Below are positions 17,864 to 26,280 of a stretch of 64,000 nucleotides of DNA, in pieces. This stretch comes from Chryseobacterium sp. CY350. GTDB taxonomy: Bacteria; Bacteroidota; Bacteroidia; Flavobacteriales; Weeksellaceae. The DNA is taken from the NCBI RefSeq assembly GCF_027945075.1, contig NZ_CP116034.1, positions 2,108,001-2,172,000 of the forward strand. Direction: 5' to 3'. Made by a program: the position numbers and the translations under genes. Numbering within the stretch: position 1 is the stretch's first letter; each line of letters begins with the position of its first letter. Under the pieces are notes generated by a model that did not search any database, had not been told where the DNA came from, and worked only from the letters and a program-made list of their open reading frames with translations.

Positions 17864-20380
17864 TTATTGATTAAAATTATCACAAGTCTGAGTACTGAAA
17901 CATCTCCAAGCGTTTGTACTGTCATAAATTTTAAGACAATTTACGGTTGTATCATAAACCATCATCCCAACTACAGGAGCGGTTATAGCATTCACCTGCG
18001 TTGTCGTAAGTCTATTAATAACCAGTCCTTTCGTTTTTGCATCTAAAGCAGTGTACGCACCCGTAATCTTCATAGGCCAGTTACCATTGCTCACTCCCGC
18101 TCTTGAAAGCGCCGTGATACCGTGATTTGTTGCCAAAGTAGTACCCGTTGTTGTTGCAGTACGGAAACATCTGTCGCATTCTGCATCTCTTGCAGCGGAG
18201 TTCTGAGATGTTCCTACTGATTGACCAACATCTGCCGTTCCATCCGTATTATCTGCCAAACCTGCTACAGCACCTGTATTGTTTACCGAATTATTCACCA
18301 ATAATGGGACGCCATTTGCAGCAGCGACTGTACTTATAACCTGTGATGGGGTTCCTGTCGTTACGCCATTTGCTAAAACTCTTATCTGCCCTCTCAACGA
18401 TGTTGTAGCAAAGTTCAGTGGATAAACCTGATTATATCTTACCGTTTCCGAACCTTCCAATGCATCAGCACAACCGTCATTATCGGAATCGGGATCCACG
18501 TAATTGAGTACAGTATCATTATCGGTATCTACAGTACAGTTCTGTCTATAAACTCCAAAAATAAAACCATGCGGATCATTTCCTCCGGTGATACTCATGA
18601 TAAATGTAGCAACCTCTTTAGGAATAAAAAAGAAAGTATACCCCTGTGCAGGACTAGCATTCGGTAAGCTGGTTGAAAAAACAGTACCGGTCTGTCCTGG
18701 AGTTGGCGTAACACCTTCAAACAACGAGAATCTACCCGAATTAAAAACATCCACATTTTCTATCACTGTCAGGGGAACTGAAAACGTAGAGCTTATTGTG
18801 GCACCCTCATTCCCTAAACCTGCAATTCCGATTATATATTGGTAGTCATTATTTGCGGTACTTATTGACTTTGCACTTGCACCAAAATTAAAATTTAAAA
18901 CTCTTGGAACTCCAGGCGTAGTTCCTCCCGCAATAACATCTAAATAAGTCGTGGAGAAAGTTGCGGTTGCAGAGCCATTGACTGTTAACGAAGCGGTGGC
19001 ATTAGGAGGGGTAAAAGTTCCCCACCCATTTCCTCCAGACGTTTTTGTAATTCTAACACCGCCTTCGGGAAGTGTTGCTCCAGGCGGAACCAAAGGAAAA
19101 ACTACCGTATTTGCTGTACTTAAAGTTGTTGCCAATGCGGGTGTTACTGTTGCCATTGTGACGGTTCCGGCACAACCTTCAGCTGTATCTAAAATACCAT
19201 CATTATCATCATCAAGATCTATACTGTCTGCCAATGCATCACCATCTGTATCTAATTCCACAAAGACTGTTTCGGTACATGTTGTAGTACTTAAACTTAC
19301 AGTGAGAGCACGTGTACCGACCGCACCACCTCCCGTATAAGTCATATCGACATCAACGTATGTTGTTGTACTCGTCACATTTACACTTTGATTTGCAGTA
19401 GTAAAGTTAGTTCCGCTTACAGAGATATTATATGTTCCCGGAATATAAACTGCTGTAATGGGAATCCTAAGTGTTCTAGTTGCTGTAACACCAGGAACAA
19501 ACGGACTTCCGTTGATAAACGCCGAACCACCACAGACAAACTGAAACGGTAGATAATAATCAACAGACGCTAAATCCTTACTTCCTGTGAAATTTACTGA
19601 ATTATCAAAAACTCTGTCGACAACAGAAACACCCGTAACTAAATCCACAGTGTAAAGCTGCTGTGGGTTTGTGTTATCCACAACGTACATTTTACCATTA
19701 AGGTAAGCTGCACCTAAACCATTAGCAATGGTAGCAACAGGACCAGAAACCTGGGCAACTAATGACGCCGTTGCCGTTGTAGCATTTACCAACGTAATTC
19801 TGTATAGATATCTGTTAGTATTTGCTGAATTTACTACAATTGTATAAATATTATTCTGATAATCAAATATGGCATCATTAACAAAGATAGTTGTTGTCGC
19901 CAAATTCCAAATCGTATCGCCTGTTGCACCGGTAACAGTGATAGGTGTTGCACTTGGCGTAGGATAAACCCTGTATAAGTTCTTTGTATTACTACCAAAG
20001 CCAAACACCTGACCGAAATATGTTCCTGGCACATTATTAGTACCAAACCCTCCCATATCTACCGGAAGGTTTGTCCCAGCTACAGCAGTTCCGTTTTTAT
20101 TAATTGCAGCTGCAGCTGTTGTATTTGAACTGATATAAACTAAGGTATTAGGCGCAGTCGGAGCGTCATAACCTATTGCAAGGTTTGTAACGGCTGTCCC
20201 TAAATTAGTATTCAATGGTGCAGGAGTATTAATCACTGTAGGTGTAACGCCTGTAGTGATATCATAGATCCTTCCTGTTGTTGCAGAGGAAATATAAATT
20301 CTCCCTGCTTGCTGGGAAAACAAAGTTGTATTAAACAGCATCACAAAAAATGCTGCTAGTAAAAATATATTCTTATTCAC
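17864..20380 (-). CDS. Large surface protein with thrombospondin type 3 repeats, triplet B
   Basis: 838 residues from GTG 20380, no nearer ATG in a suitable place; signal peptide ends TTLFSQQ. Residues about 25-280 resemble the propeller-like half of the 741-aa paralogue (RIYISSATTGRIYDI; LYRITLVNATTATASLV). Two Asp-rich calcium-binding thrombospondin type 3 segments follow, TDGDALADSIDLDDDNDGILD near residue 385 and DTDNDTVLNYVDPDSDNDGC near residue 625, separated by a 200-residue beta-rich insert. The end repeats the triplet signature: HGITALSRAGVSNGNWPM, then GMMVYDTTVNCLKIYDSTNAWRCF. No sorting domain of the type IX kind is seen, so the route to the surface is open. Adhesin-like role is inference. 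Confidence 0.8.
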   Translation of the reverse strand: MNKNIFLLAAFFVMLFNTTLFSQQAGRIYISSATTGRIYDITTGVTPTVINTPAPLNTNLGTAVTNLAIGYDAPTAPNTLVYISSNTTAAAAINKNGTAVAGTNLPVDMGGFGTNNVPGTYFGQVFGFGSNTKNLYRVYPTPSATPITVTGATGDTIWNLATTTIFVNDAIFDYQNNIYTIVVNSANTNRYLYRITLVNATTATASLVAQVSGPVATIANGLGAAYLNGKMYVVDNTNPQQLYTVDLVTGVSVVDRVFDNSVNFTGSKDLASVDYYLPFQFVCGGSAFINGSPFVPGVTATRTLRIPITAVYIPGTYNISVSGTNFTTANQSVNVTSTTTYVDVDMTYTGGGAVGTRALTVSLSTTTCTETVFVELDTDGDALADSIDLDDDNDGILDTAEGCAGTVTMATVTPALATTLSTANTVVFPLVPPGATLPEGGVRITKTSGGNGWGTFTPPNATASLTVNGSATATFSTTYLDVIAGGTTPGVPRVLNFNFGASAKSISTANNDYQYIIGIAGLGNEGATISSTFSVPLTVIENVDVFNSGRFSLFEGVTPTPGQTGTVFSTSLPNASPAQGYTFFFIPKEVATFIMSITGGNDPHGFIFGVYRQNCTVDTDNDTVLNYVDPDSDNDGCADALEGSETVRYNQVYPLNFATTSLRGQIRVLANGVTTGTPSQVISTVAAANGVPLLVNNSVNNTGAVAGLADNTDGTADVGQSVGTSQNSAARDAECDRCFRTATTTGTTLATNHGITALSRAGVSNGNWPMKITGAYTALDAKTKGLVINRLTTTQVNAITAPVVGMMVYDTTVNCLKIYDSTNAWRCFSTQTCDNFNQ

Positions 20381-20447
20381 TTTTTTATTTTTAATATTTT
20401 ATAAAAGATTCAACTTGATTTATAAATAACCATCAAGTCATTTACTA

Positions 20448-21116
20448 TTAAATATTAAAAATGGGCGGCGGTCTCACAGAAAAGATCTCAGAAAAACAAA
20501 AATCTAGAGATTTATTATTGTAGAATTCAAATTGTTGAGTATGTAGATAATCTAGTGCACGCTTTATACAATAATTTTTTGGTGCAGCGGATATTTTTGA
20601 AAAAACCTGCACATTTTGGCTTGGTGCAATATAATTTTTCGAAGCTGAATGAGACGAGAAAAACTGCGATGGTGAAGGAGTACCTTCATAATCTTCTAAA
20701 CCATTGGATTTGCTTTGAGTCTCATATTGATCAATTTCCTTTTTAATCTGCTTGATCTCATCTTTACTTTTCTTTTCTTCCGCGGCTTTGGCCTGAATTG
20801 CAAGATCTTGATCATTACTATGATTCGGGAAAGAAGCAGACAGAATTTTCTCATTTTTGAGATTAGCCTTAATAGTAACCGCTGCATTCTTCAGGATTAC
20901 TTTTTTTTCAGCAATCTGATTATTGAAAAATTCATCTGAGGAGTAAATCTGAGCTCCTTTTTCTAAAACAATAGATCCAGTTTGCTTTTTATCCTGACTT
21001 TTAGAGAAATTGAACAGTAATAAACTTACCAGAAGTATAAAACGGAATGCATGAGAACTCTTAATAGGACTCATTTTTTTCACATCAATAAAGCGATAAG
21101 GTAGATTTTCTGTCAA
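20448..21116 (-). CDS. Exported IYSSD-motif protein with SVRPPP tail, triplet B
   Basis: 222 residues from TTG 21116. A downstream ATG (residue 15) exists, but the preceding TENLPYRF matches KDNLPFKF of the paralogue at 25267, so translation from TTG is favoured. Long N-region, hydrophobic segment, then NFSKSQDKK as cleavage site. One copy of the shared unit (GAQIYSSDEFFNNQIAEKKVILKNA, residues about 54-78), a Lys/Glu-rich probable coiled coil (residues about 105-135, KAAEEKKSKDEIKQIKKEID), a Ser-rich region with PSPSQFFSSHSASKNYI, and the C-terminal YNNKSLDFCFSEIFSVRPPP block. Two Cys residues frame that block. Not assignable to a known family. It precedes the 838-aa gene by 67 bp. Confidence 0.75.
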   Translation of the reverse strand: MTENLPYRFIDVKKMSPIKSSHAFRFILLVSLLLFNFSKSQDKKQTGSIVLEKGAQIYSSDEFFNNQIAEKKVILKNAAVTIKANLKNEKILSASFPNHSNDQDLAIQAKAAEEKKSKDEIKQIKKEIDQYETQSKSNGLEDYEGTPSPSQFFSSHSASKNYIAPSQNVQVFSKISAAPKNYCIKRALDYLHTQQFEFYNNKSLDFCFSEIFSVRPPPIFNI

Positions 21117-21133
21117 TCAAAAATTCTTTAGCG

Positions 21134-21141
21134 CGAAAATA
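21134..21141 (-). promoter_or_regulatory. -7-like element, triplet B
   Basis: TATTTTCG on the minus strand (one mismatch from TAnnTTTG), last base 18 nt from TTG 21116. The surrounding sequence (GCGC next to it and an AATTA.TTAAT run upstream) is shared with the triplet A promoter. Confidence 0.45.
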
Positions 21142-21316
21142 CACATTATTTTCATCAATAACACAATACAATTAATTAATATTAAAACGTAAACTTTACA
21201 TGTTATAAATTTAGTAATAATAAATACTTTATATTCAATATATTGAATAGTCACTTTTATATTAAAATCATAGATTTTAAGGATTAAATCTTTTCAGTTT
21301 CGAACTATCTTACCAA

Positions 21317-21348
21317 TAAAAAAACCACTTCTCTTCGAAGTGGTTTTT
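21317..21348 (-). terminator. Terminator of triplet A
   Basis: Minus-strand AAAACCACTTC / GAAGTGGTTTT stem followed by T residues, directly after the 188-aa gene. The stem core CCACTTC recurs in the terminators of triplets B and C. Confidence 0.9.
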
Positions 21349-21365
21349 AAAAATATAGTTAAAAT

Positions 21366-21932
21366 TTAATTATCTGCTCTCCAGTAAGACCAAACCGTTC
21401 CGTTGTAGACACAAAACAATTTTTTCGTCTGGTCGTAAACGATCATTCCGGCAGCAGGACTTCTGATAGCCGTATCAGGATTTGTAACCAGTGGCGGAAT
21501 CATCGCCTTATTTGTATCTGCCAAAACAAGAATTCCCGGAGTATTATCGCTGAACACACCTCCAATCTGAGATTTTGCGGTCGATTGTTCTACTGCAGGA
21601 CTCGCCTGAATAGGTGCTGCAATAACGATATTACCTCCCGTTGCAGGCGCTTCATTAGTATGTACAGTAAGATCTACCCAGCTCCCATTGTTTCTAGAGA
21701 GCTTCACCTTTCTGTCGGCTCGGTCAAAAATTAGCGCTCCACCTCTCAAATTGGCACCAGGATTCATAGTAACATTTGACGCAGCCGTAACCCATGGTAA
21801 TATCAAACCTTTAGGTCCTGTCCCGAATTCTAACGAAACCCCTGTTTGAGTAGTTGTTTTTCCTATTGCCACCTGCGCTGAAAAAAGCGTTGCGCAGGCG
21901 ATACTCAATATAACTGAATATATTAATTTCAT
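21366..21932 (-). CDS. Small secreted WSFW-tail protein, triplet A
   Basis: 188 residues with a signal peptide ending CATLFSAQ. Mature start VAIGKTTTQTGVSLEFGTGPKGLILPWV corresponds to the same region of the 196- and 181-aa paralogues. Further shared parts are the GSWVDLTV strand, GILVLADTNKAMIPPLV and the terminal SPAAGMIVYDQTKKLFCVYNGTVWSYW. Here the tail reads WSYW and keeps one Cys, as in the large proteins. Spacing to the 862-aa gene is 17 bp. Exported, family unknown. Confidence 0.8.
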   Translation of the reverse strand: MKLIYSVILSIACATLFSAQVAIGKTTTQTGVSLEFGTGPKGLILPWVTAASNVTMNPGANLRGGALIFDRADRKVKLSRNNGSWVDLTVHTNEAPATGGNIVIAAPIQASPAVEQSTAKSQIGGVFSDNTPGILVLADTNKAMIPPLVTNPDTAIRSPAAGMIVYDQTKKLFCVYNGTVWSYWRADN

Positions 21933-21949
21933 TTGTTCAATTTTTAATA

Positions 21950-24538
21950 TTAATTTTCTTCAGGACAAGACTGCGTATTAAAACACTTCCATCCCGCTCT
22001 TGTACCATCAACATTCACCTTCATACAGTTATTGGTAGTATCATAGAATGTCATTCCCACTATAGGAACAGCTATAACAGGAGCAGTAAGTGCTACATTT
22101 ACAGGCTCACCAGCGACCAATGCAGCTGTAGTAACAGTTGCAGCCGGCATTCTGTTCATTACAAATGCTTTAGTATTAGCTTCCAACGCCGTCCAACCAT
22201 TATTTCTCAACATAGGCCAGTTAGAATTGTCTGCGCCAGCTCTGTTAAATGCTGTCACACCATGCTGTGTCGCATTATTTGTACCTAAAGTTGTAGTAGC
22301 GCTTCTGTAACATTTACAATCATTCAATGCATTATTAGCAGAATTCCCAACTGCCTGACCAACTCCTGCAACTGGGGAAGTACCCGTATTATCTGCAACA
22401 CCGGCTGAAGCTGCGCCAGCGACAAGAACAATACTTGCATTGCTGTTGTTTGCACCATTGTTTACAAGCTGAGGAACACCATTTGCCGCTGTAGCAGTAC
22501 TTATAATCTGAGAAGGAGTACCTGCCACAGAACCGTTGAACCTTACACTGATCTGTCCAGGATTCGTTGTGGCAGTCAAAGGATTTACCATCTGATAAGT
22601 AACATTTTCTGAACCTTCAATTGCGTCTGGACATCCGTCATTATCAGAATCTATGTCAAGGTAATTGGGAACGCCATCTCCGTCAGTATCGGTAGAGAAG
22701 CAGTAAGAAACACTGTCAATATGAGCATTATCGTTAATCGCCATTTGAAGTCTATAGGTACCTGCCGGTAAAACAATATTATTCAAACTACTCTGTGTCC
22801 AGATGTAGGGAGAGTTTGAATTATAACTGATGACATTCCCCGACCATGTCTGATTAGTCCCTGAAGTCTTAACAATCTCAATTTTAGATTGAAATGCTAT
22901 CGCCGTCCCGATAGTTTCTCTAGGAGCAAAGTACACAGAAGCATTTAATACTGTGGGTGTGGTAAACGTAAAATCTCTGTAAAAATTTGCACCAGCACCA
23001 TTAATATCCAAATACTGCGAACCAGCCTGAGCACTCGCAGGACCAGAACTATATGTAGTATTATTAACGCGAATAATATTGAAAGGACTTGCCTGCGGTG
23101 TAGAAAGATTATTGACAGACCAACCATTATAAACCGTGACACCTGTTTGTATGTTGTTACCGTTTATATTTGTCTGCAACGGATTAGTCTCAAATCCCTC
23201 GAAACCTGTTGTTGCACATAATCCTTCAGCAGCATCCAAAATACCATCATTATCATCATCTAAATCTATAAAACTATCTACCCCGTCATTGTCAGGGTCA
23301 TTTGCCAATACCGTTACTGTTGCTATTGCAGTTTTGCAATTGTCAAGAAAAGTCAAATCACAAATTTGGTAATTAACGGTATAAATTCCCGGAGCAGTTC
23401 CTGGCGCGACACTAATCAAGCCTGATGCAGTATTTAAGTTAATACCACTGTTTGATGTAGAAATCTGAGACAGCGTAACATCTGAAAGCGAAGCATTAAC
23501 AACACCATTTACGAGATCATTTACCAGAACAGAGGTTGTAGAATTAGAGCCCGAAGCAATAGTATAAGCATCATTAGTGGCCGCCAAAGTTGCTGTCCCA
23601 TAAATTGTATTGATAAACAAACCTGAATCATACTGAGTATCTCCCGCATCAGCAATAACAATTTTAAATGTGTAAGCTGTATTTGGCAATAAACCACCTA
23701 ATGTATAGGTCAGCAATCTGGTAATACCATTAAACTGTACCCCTATAGGTCGTACAGGCACGGGAGGACCGTTATAATTAGCCGCATTATATTCAGTTAA
23801 TTTTACATTTGGTGATACACCTGTCGTTGTTACAGGATGTCCATTATTAATGTATAATGAGGCTTGCGAAGGATCAAATACAACAACAGGTGTTGGCGAT
23901 GCGCTTCCTGGAATTCCAAAATTCACATTATTGATTGAGGTTGTATTACCGTTCGGAAGTCTTCCGATATTCTGCGTAGTTGCTAGATTACCGCCAGAAA
24001 CAAAGAACCCAAACGCGTCATTAAATTGTGAACCCACAAAATTCGGATATTCTTCCGATCCAAATTGATATTTTATATTAAGAGTTGTCGCTTTAGGACC
24101 TGTGGTAATTGTAAAAGAGTAAGAAAGTGTATTATTAACTGCATTAGGTACCAACTGTATTAAATCCGGATCACTGGCAACACCGCCAGCAATTTGATTT
24201 GCAGGATCTCCGTCTCTTCTAACAACACTATTCAGCGTTAAAAGTTCACTATTTAGACCTGTTCCAAAAAAGACACCACTGTTCATTCCTAAGTTAGCTG
24301 CGGTTCCACCGGAAAAAGTAGCAATCTGCTGAAGTCTGTTGCCGTAATTTAAAGTGGGATTGGTAATTGTAACATTGCTACCAACCAATGCATTATTTAT
24401 TTCAGCATTTTGTGGTCCGGTAGCACTGGCTGAATTCCATGTTACAGAAGCCGTCGCAGATGTTTGGGCATAGTAAGAATTATGAAAAAAGGACAGCACA
24501 ATTGCCGTCAATATATTATATAAAGATTTAAGTTTCAT
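21950..24538 (-). CDS. Choice-of-anchor L surface protein with thrombospondin type 3 repeats, triplet A
   Basis: About 862 residues from ATG 24538 (the longer frame starts at TTG 24565 and would lengthen the signal peptide, which ends NSYYAQ). Residues about 40-290 match the choice-of-anchor L domain: GNRLQQIATFSGG, GVFFGTGLNSELL and the diagnostic LNIKYQFGSEEYPNFVGSQF followed by NDAFGFFVSGG. A cadherin/Ig-like segment (ANDAYTIASGSNSTTSVLVNDLV) comes next, then thrombospondin type 3 calcium motifs near residues 420 and 615 (DPDNDGVDSFIDLDDDNDGI; DTDGDGVPNYLDIDSDNDGC). The end has QHGVTAFNRAGADNSNWPM and a terminal GMTFYDTTNNCMKV...WKCF module as in triplets B and C. The N-terminal half differs from B and C while the C-terminal half is shared: module swapping. 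Surface location is probable. Confidence 0.85.
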   Translation of the reverse strand: MKLKSLYNILTAIVLSFFHNSYYAQTSATASVTWNSASATGPQNAEINNALVGSNVTITNPTLNYGNRLQQIATFSGGTAANLGMNSGVFFGTGLNSELLTLNSVVRRDGDPANQIAGGVASDPDLIQLVPNAVNNTLSYSFTITTGPKATTLNIKYQFGSEEYPNFVGSQFNDAFGFFVSGGNLATTQNIGRLPNGNTTSINNVNFGIPGSASPTPVVVFDPSQASLYINNGHPVTTTGVSPNVKLTEYNAANYNGPPVPVRPIGVQFNGITRLLTYTLGGLLPNTAYTFKIVIADAGDTQYDSGLFINTIYGTATLAATNDAYTIASGSNSTTSVLVNDLVNGVVNASLSDVTLSQISTSNSGINLNTASGLISVAPGTAPGIYTVNYQICDLTFLDNCKTAIATVTVLANDPDNDGVDSFIDLDDDNDGILDAAEGLCATTGFEGFETNPLQTNINGNNIQTGVTVYNGWSVNNLSTPQASPFNIIRVNNTTYSSGPASAQAGSQYLDINGAGANFYRDFTFTTPTVLNASVYFAPRETIGTAIAFQSKIEIVKTSGTNQTWSGNVISYNSNSPYIWTQSSLNNIVLPAGTYRLQMAINDNAHIDSVSYCFSTDTDGDGVPNYLDIDSDNDGCPDAIEGSENVTYQMVNPLTATTNPGQISVRFNGSVAGTPSQIISTATAANGVPQLVNNGANNSNASIVLVAGAASAGVADNTGTSPVAGVGQAVGNSANNALNDCKCYRSATTTLGTNNATQHGVTAFNRAGADNSNWPMLRNNGWTALEANTKAFVMNRMPAATVTTAALVAGEPVNVALTAPVIAVPIVGMTFYDTTNNCMKVNVDGTRAGWKCFNTQSCPEEN

Positions 24539-24601
24539 CGAATAGAGTATTAGAATACTCTGCAATAATGCAGGTATTTGAATTAATAAAATTTTATATT
24601 A

Positions 24602-25267
24602 TCAAACTAATACTGGTGGCGGTCGAACGGAATAGACCTGAGAATAACAATAATCTAATGATTTATTGTTATAAAATGTAAATCTTTGAGTATGTAAATG
24701 ATCTAACGCCCGTTTTACCGAATAATCCTGAACCTGAAGATGAATTTTCGAAAAATCATTCGCATTAGAAGTAGGAGTAATATAACTTTTCGACGTGGCG
24801 TACGAAGAGCTGAACTGTGACGAAGAAGGTACTTCTTTATAATCGTTGAATTCTTCCGTTCTGGTTTTAGCAGCATACTGATCGATCTGATCTTTGATCT
24901 GTCTTATTGCATCCTTCCGTTTCTTATCCTCAGCATTCTTAACTTCTTGTGCAAGATTTTGTCTTCCATCAGAATTTTTGGATGTAGCGATTAAAACCGT
25001 TTTATTCTGAGCATTTGTTTCTGAATGGTGATCAGCGTTCTGTAAAACAACCTTCTTGTCAGCAATCTGCTGATTAAACTGCTCATCGGAAGAGTAAAGT
25101 GTAGCGCCTTTTCCGACAACGATGGAAATAGGTTCATCTTTTTCCTGAGCTTTAGAAAAATTGAAGAAAAATAAAATAATCAGAAATACGAAACGAAAAA
25201 AATGACAACTTTTAACAAAGCTGAATTTTTTCGAATCCGTAAACTTAAAAGGTAGATTATCCTTCAA
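24602..25267 (-). CDS. Exported IYSSD-motif protein with SVRPPP tail, triplet A
   Basis: 221 residues from TTG 25267. There is no other Met before the signal segment, so a TTG start is required. N-region KDNLPFKFTDSKKF, hydrophobic stretch, NFSKAQEKD cleavage region. One repeat unit (GATLYSSDEQFNQQIADKKVVLQNA, residues about 53-77), a charged probable coiled coil (about 100-135), SSSQFSSSYATSKSYI and the C-terminal FYNNKSLDYCYSQVYSVRPPP block. Closest to the 222-aa protein of triplet B over its whole length. A short inverted repeat (AACAATAA...TTATTGTT type) underlies the YNNKSLDYC codons. Unknown family; 63 bp before the choice-of-anchor L gene. Confidence 0.75.
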   Translation of the reverse strand: MKDNLPFKFTDSKKFSFVKSCHFFRFVFLIILFFFNFSKAQEKDEPISIVVGKGATLYSSDEQFNQQIADKKVVLQNADHHSETNAQNKTVLIATSKNSDGRQNLAQEVKNAEDKKRKDAIRQIKDQIDQYAAKTRTEEFNDYKEVPSSSQFSSSYATSKSYITPTSNANDFSKIHLQVQDYSVKRALDHLHTQRFTFYNNKSLDYCYSQVYSVRPPPVLV

Positions 25268-25284
25268 TCAAAATTATTTTCGCG

Positions 25285-25292
25285 CAAAAATA
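25285..25292 (-). promoter_or_regulatory. -7 element, triplet A
   Basis: TATTTTTG on the minus strand, a full TAnnTTTG match, ending 18 nt before TTG 25267. The predicted transcript would have a leader of only about 10-12 nt. Confidence 0.5.
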
Positions 25293-25562
25293 CGCATTAA
25301 TTTCATTTGAAAAGCATTACAATTAGTTAATTTTAAGACATTTACGATTTATGATATTACTTATTCAATAATAAATTAATTTGTTTACTATTTATAAAAT
25401 ATTTTTTACCTAAAATGATAGGGAAATACTAAAATAATAAACGATTAATAAGATTAATGTAAATTGTTAATATTTGTAATTAACCACTTTTAATTAACGA
25501 GTGGAAGGCCGACTTTGAAAAAAAAACTACATTAGAGAATGATCGACACTAACAACAATTGA

Positions 25563-25997
25563 TTATTGAATAACCTTTTTTGAAATGATTGTTGTATCCG
25601 TCAACTTCTTTTCTAGCTCTTTTGAATTAAACACTTCGCTATTGTCCCTCATCTTTTTTAAATTCCTTTTAACATTCTTGTCTGGGAGCACATTTTTTAG
25701 AGAGGTAACTTCGAGTGTTTTACCGGTACTGTTTCCGGACTTAACTTCAGCATTTTTTAAAACAATTTTTTGAGACGCGACCTGATTATTAAAAGCATCA
25801 TCAGCGGAAAACAATCTGGCACCATCAACCAGAACTACAGTTGCGGGTTCATTCTTTTTTTGAACTTCTGAATTCTGACCATGCAGAAAAGAAAATTGGA
25901 AAAAGAATAAAATAATGATGATATGAAAAATCTTTAGTTTTAATGAAAAATTTACAAATCTGTCATTAATAGCAAACGGAAAGAGAATTGTCTTCAA
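25563..25997 (-). CDS. Truncated fourth IYSSD-motif leader gene, probably decaying
   Basis: 144 residues from TTG 25997, with the same plan as the leader genes of triplets A and B: hydrophobic signal ending FSFLHGQ, one GARLFSADDAFNNQVASQKIVLKNA unit (residues about 57-81) and a charged segment. It then stops at VIQ, in the place where paralogues continue with YNNKSLDYC...RPPP. One frame over, the DNA past the stop reads FNNQLL, and about 50 bp further a KVGLPL stretch sits where SVRPPP would be, so a frameshift followed by decay is likely. No large gene or WSFW gene follows; the next gene is the leader of triplet A. It may still be expressed as a short protein from its own -7 element. Confidence 0.6.
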   Translation of the reverse strand: MKTILFPFAINDRFVNFSLKLKIFHIIIILFFFQFSFLHGQNSEVQKKNEPATVVLVDGARLFSADDAFNNQVASQKIVLKNAEVKSGNSTGKTLEVTSLKNVLPDKNVKRNLKKMRDNSEVFNSKELEKKLTDTTIISKKVIQ

Positions 25998-26015
25998 TTA
26001 TAATAATTTATATAA

Positions 26016-26023
26016 CAAAATTA
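26016..26023 (-). promoter_or_regulatory. -7 element of the truncated leader gene
   Basis: TAATTTTG on the minus strand (TAnnTTTG), last base 19 nt before TTG 25997, the same spacing as in the intact triplets. Confidence 0.4.
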
Positions 26024-26226
26024 GTTAAAAACATGATGAGGCTCATATTATATTTTTGTTAATCGTATGATATATCTCACATTTGGATTATGCTTCTCGG
26101 CTAAATATATAATCTACAATGCCTGAAGTTCTAAATACAACCAACTTCATTCTCCAAAACGGAATGACAATCATCATTTTTTGAAAGCAATCTAGACTTT
26201 AATAGTTACATTTTAAACTAACCTAA

Positions 26227-26258
26227 ATAAAAAAGCCTGAGCAAATTGCTCAGGCTTC
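26227..26258 (-). terminator. Terminator after rplL
   Basis: Minus-strand GAAGCCTGAGCAA / TTGCTCAGGCTT stem followed by six T residues, 20 bp beyond the rplL stop. It ends the rplKAJL transcript before the inserted island. Confidence 0.9.
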
Positions 26259-26280
26259 TATTTCTAATAAGTGAAATGAA

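Noticed and set aside
13009..26023. The 13-kb surface island as a mobile element
   Set aside because: No integrase, transposase, terminal repeats or target-site duplication were found. The repeats within it are paralogous genes.
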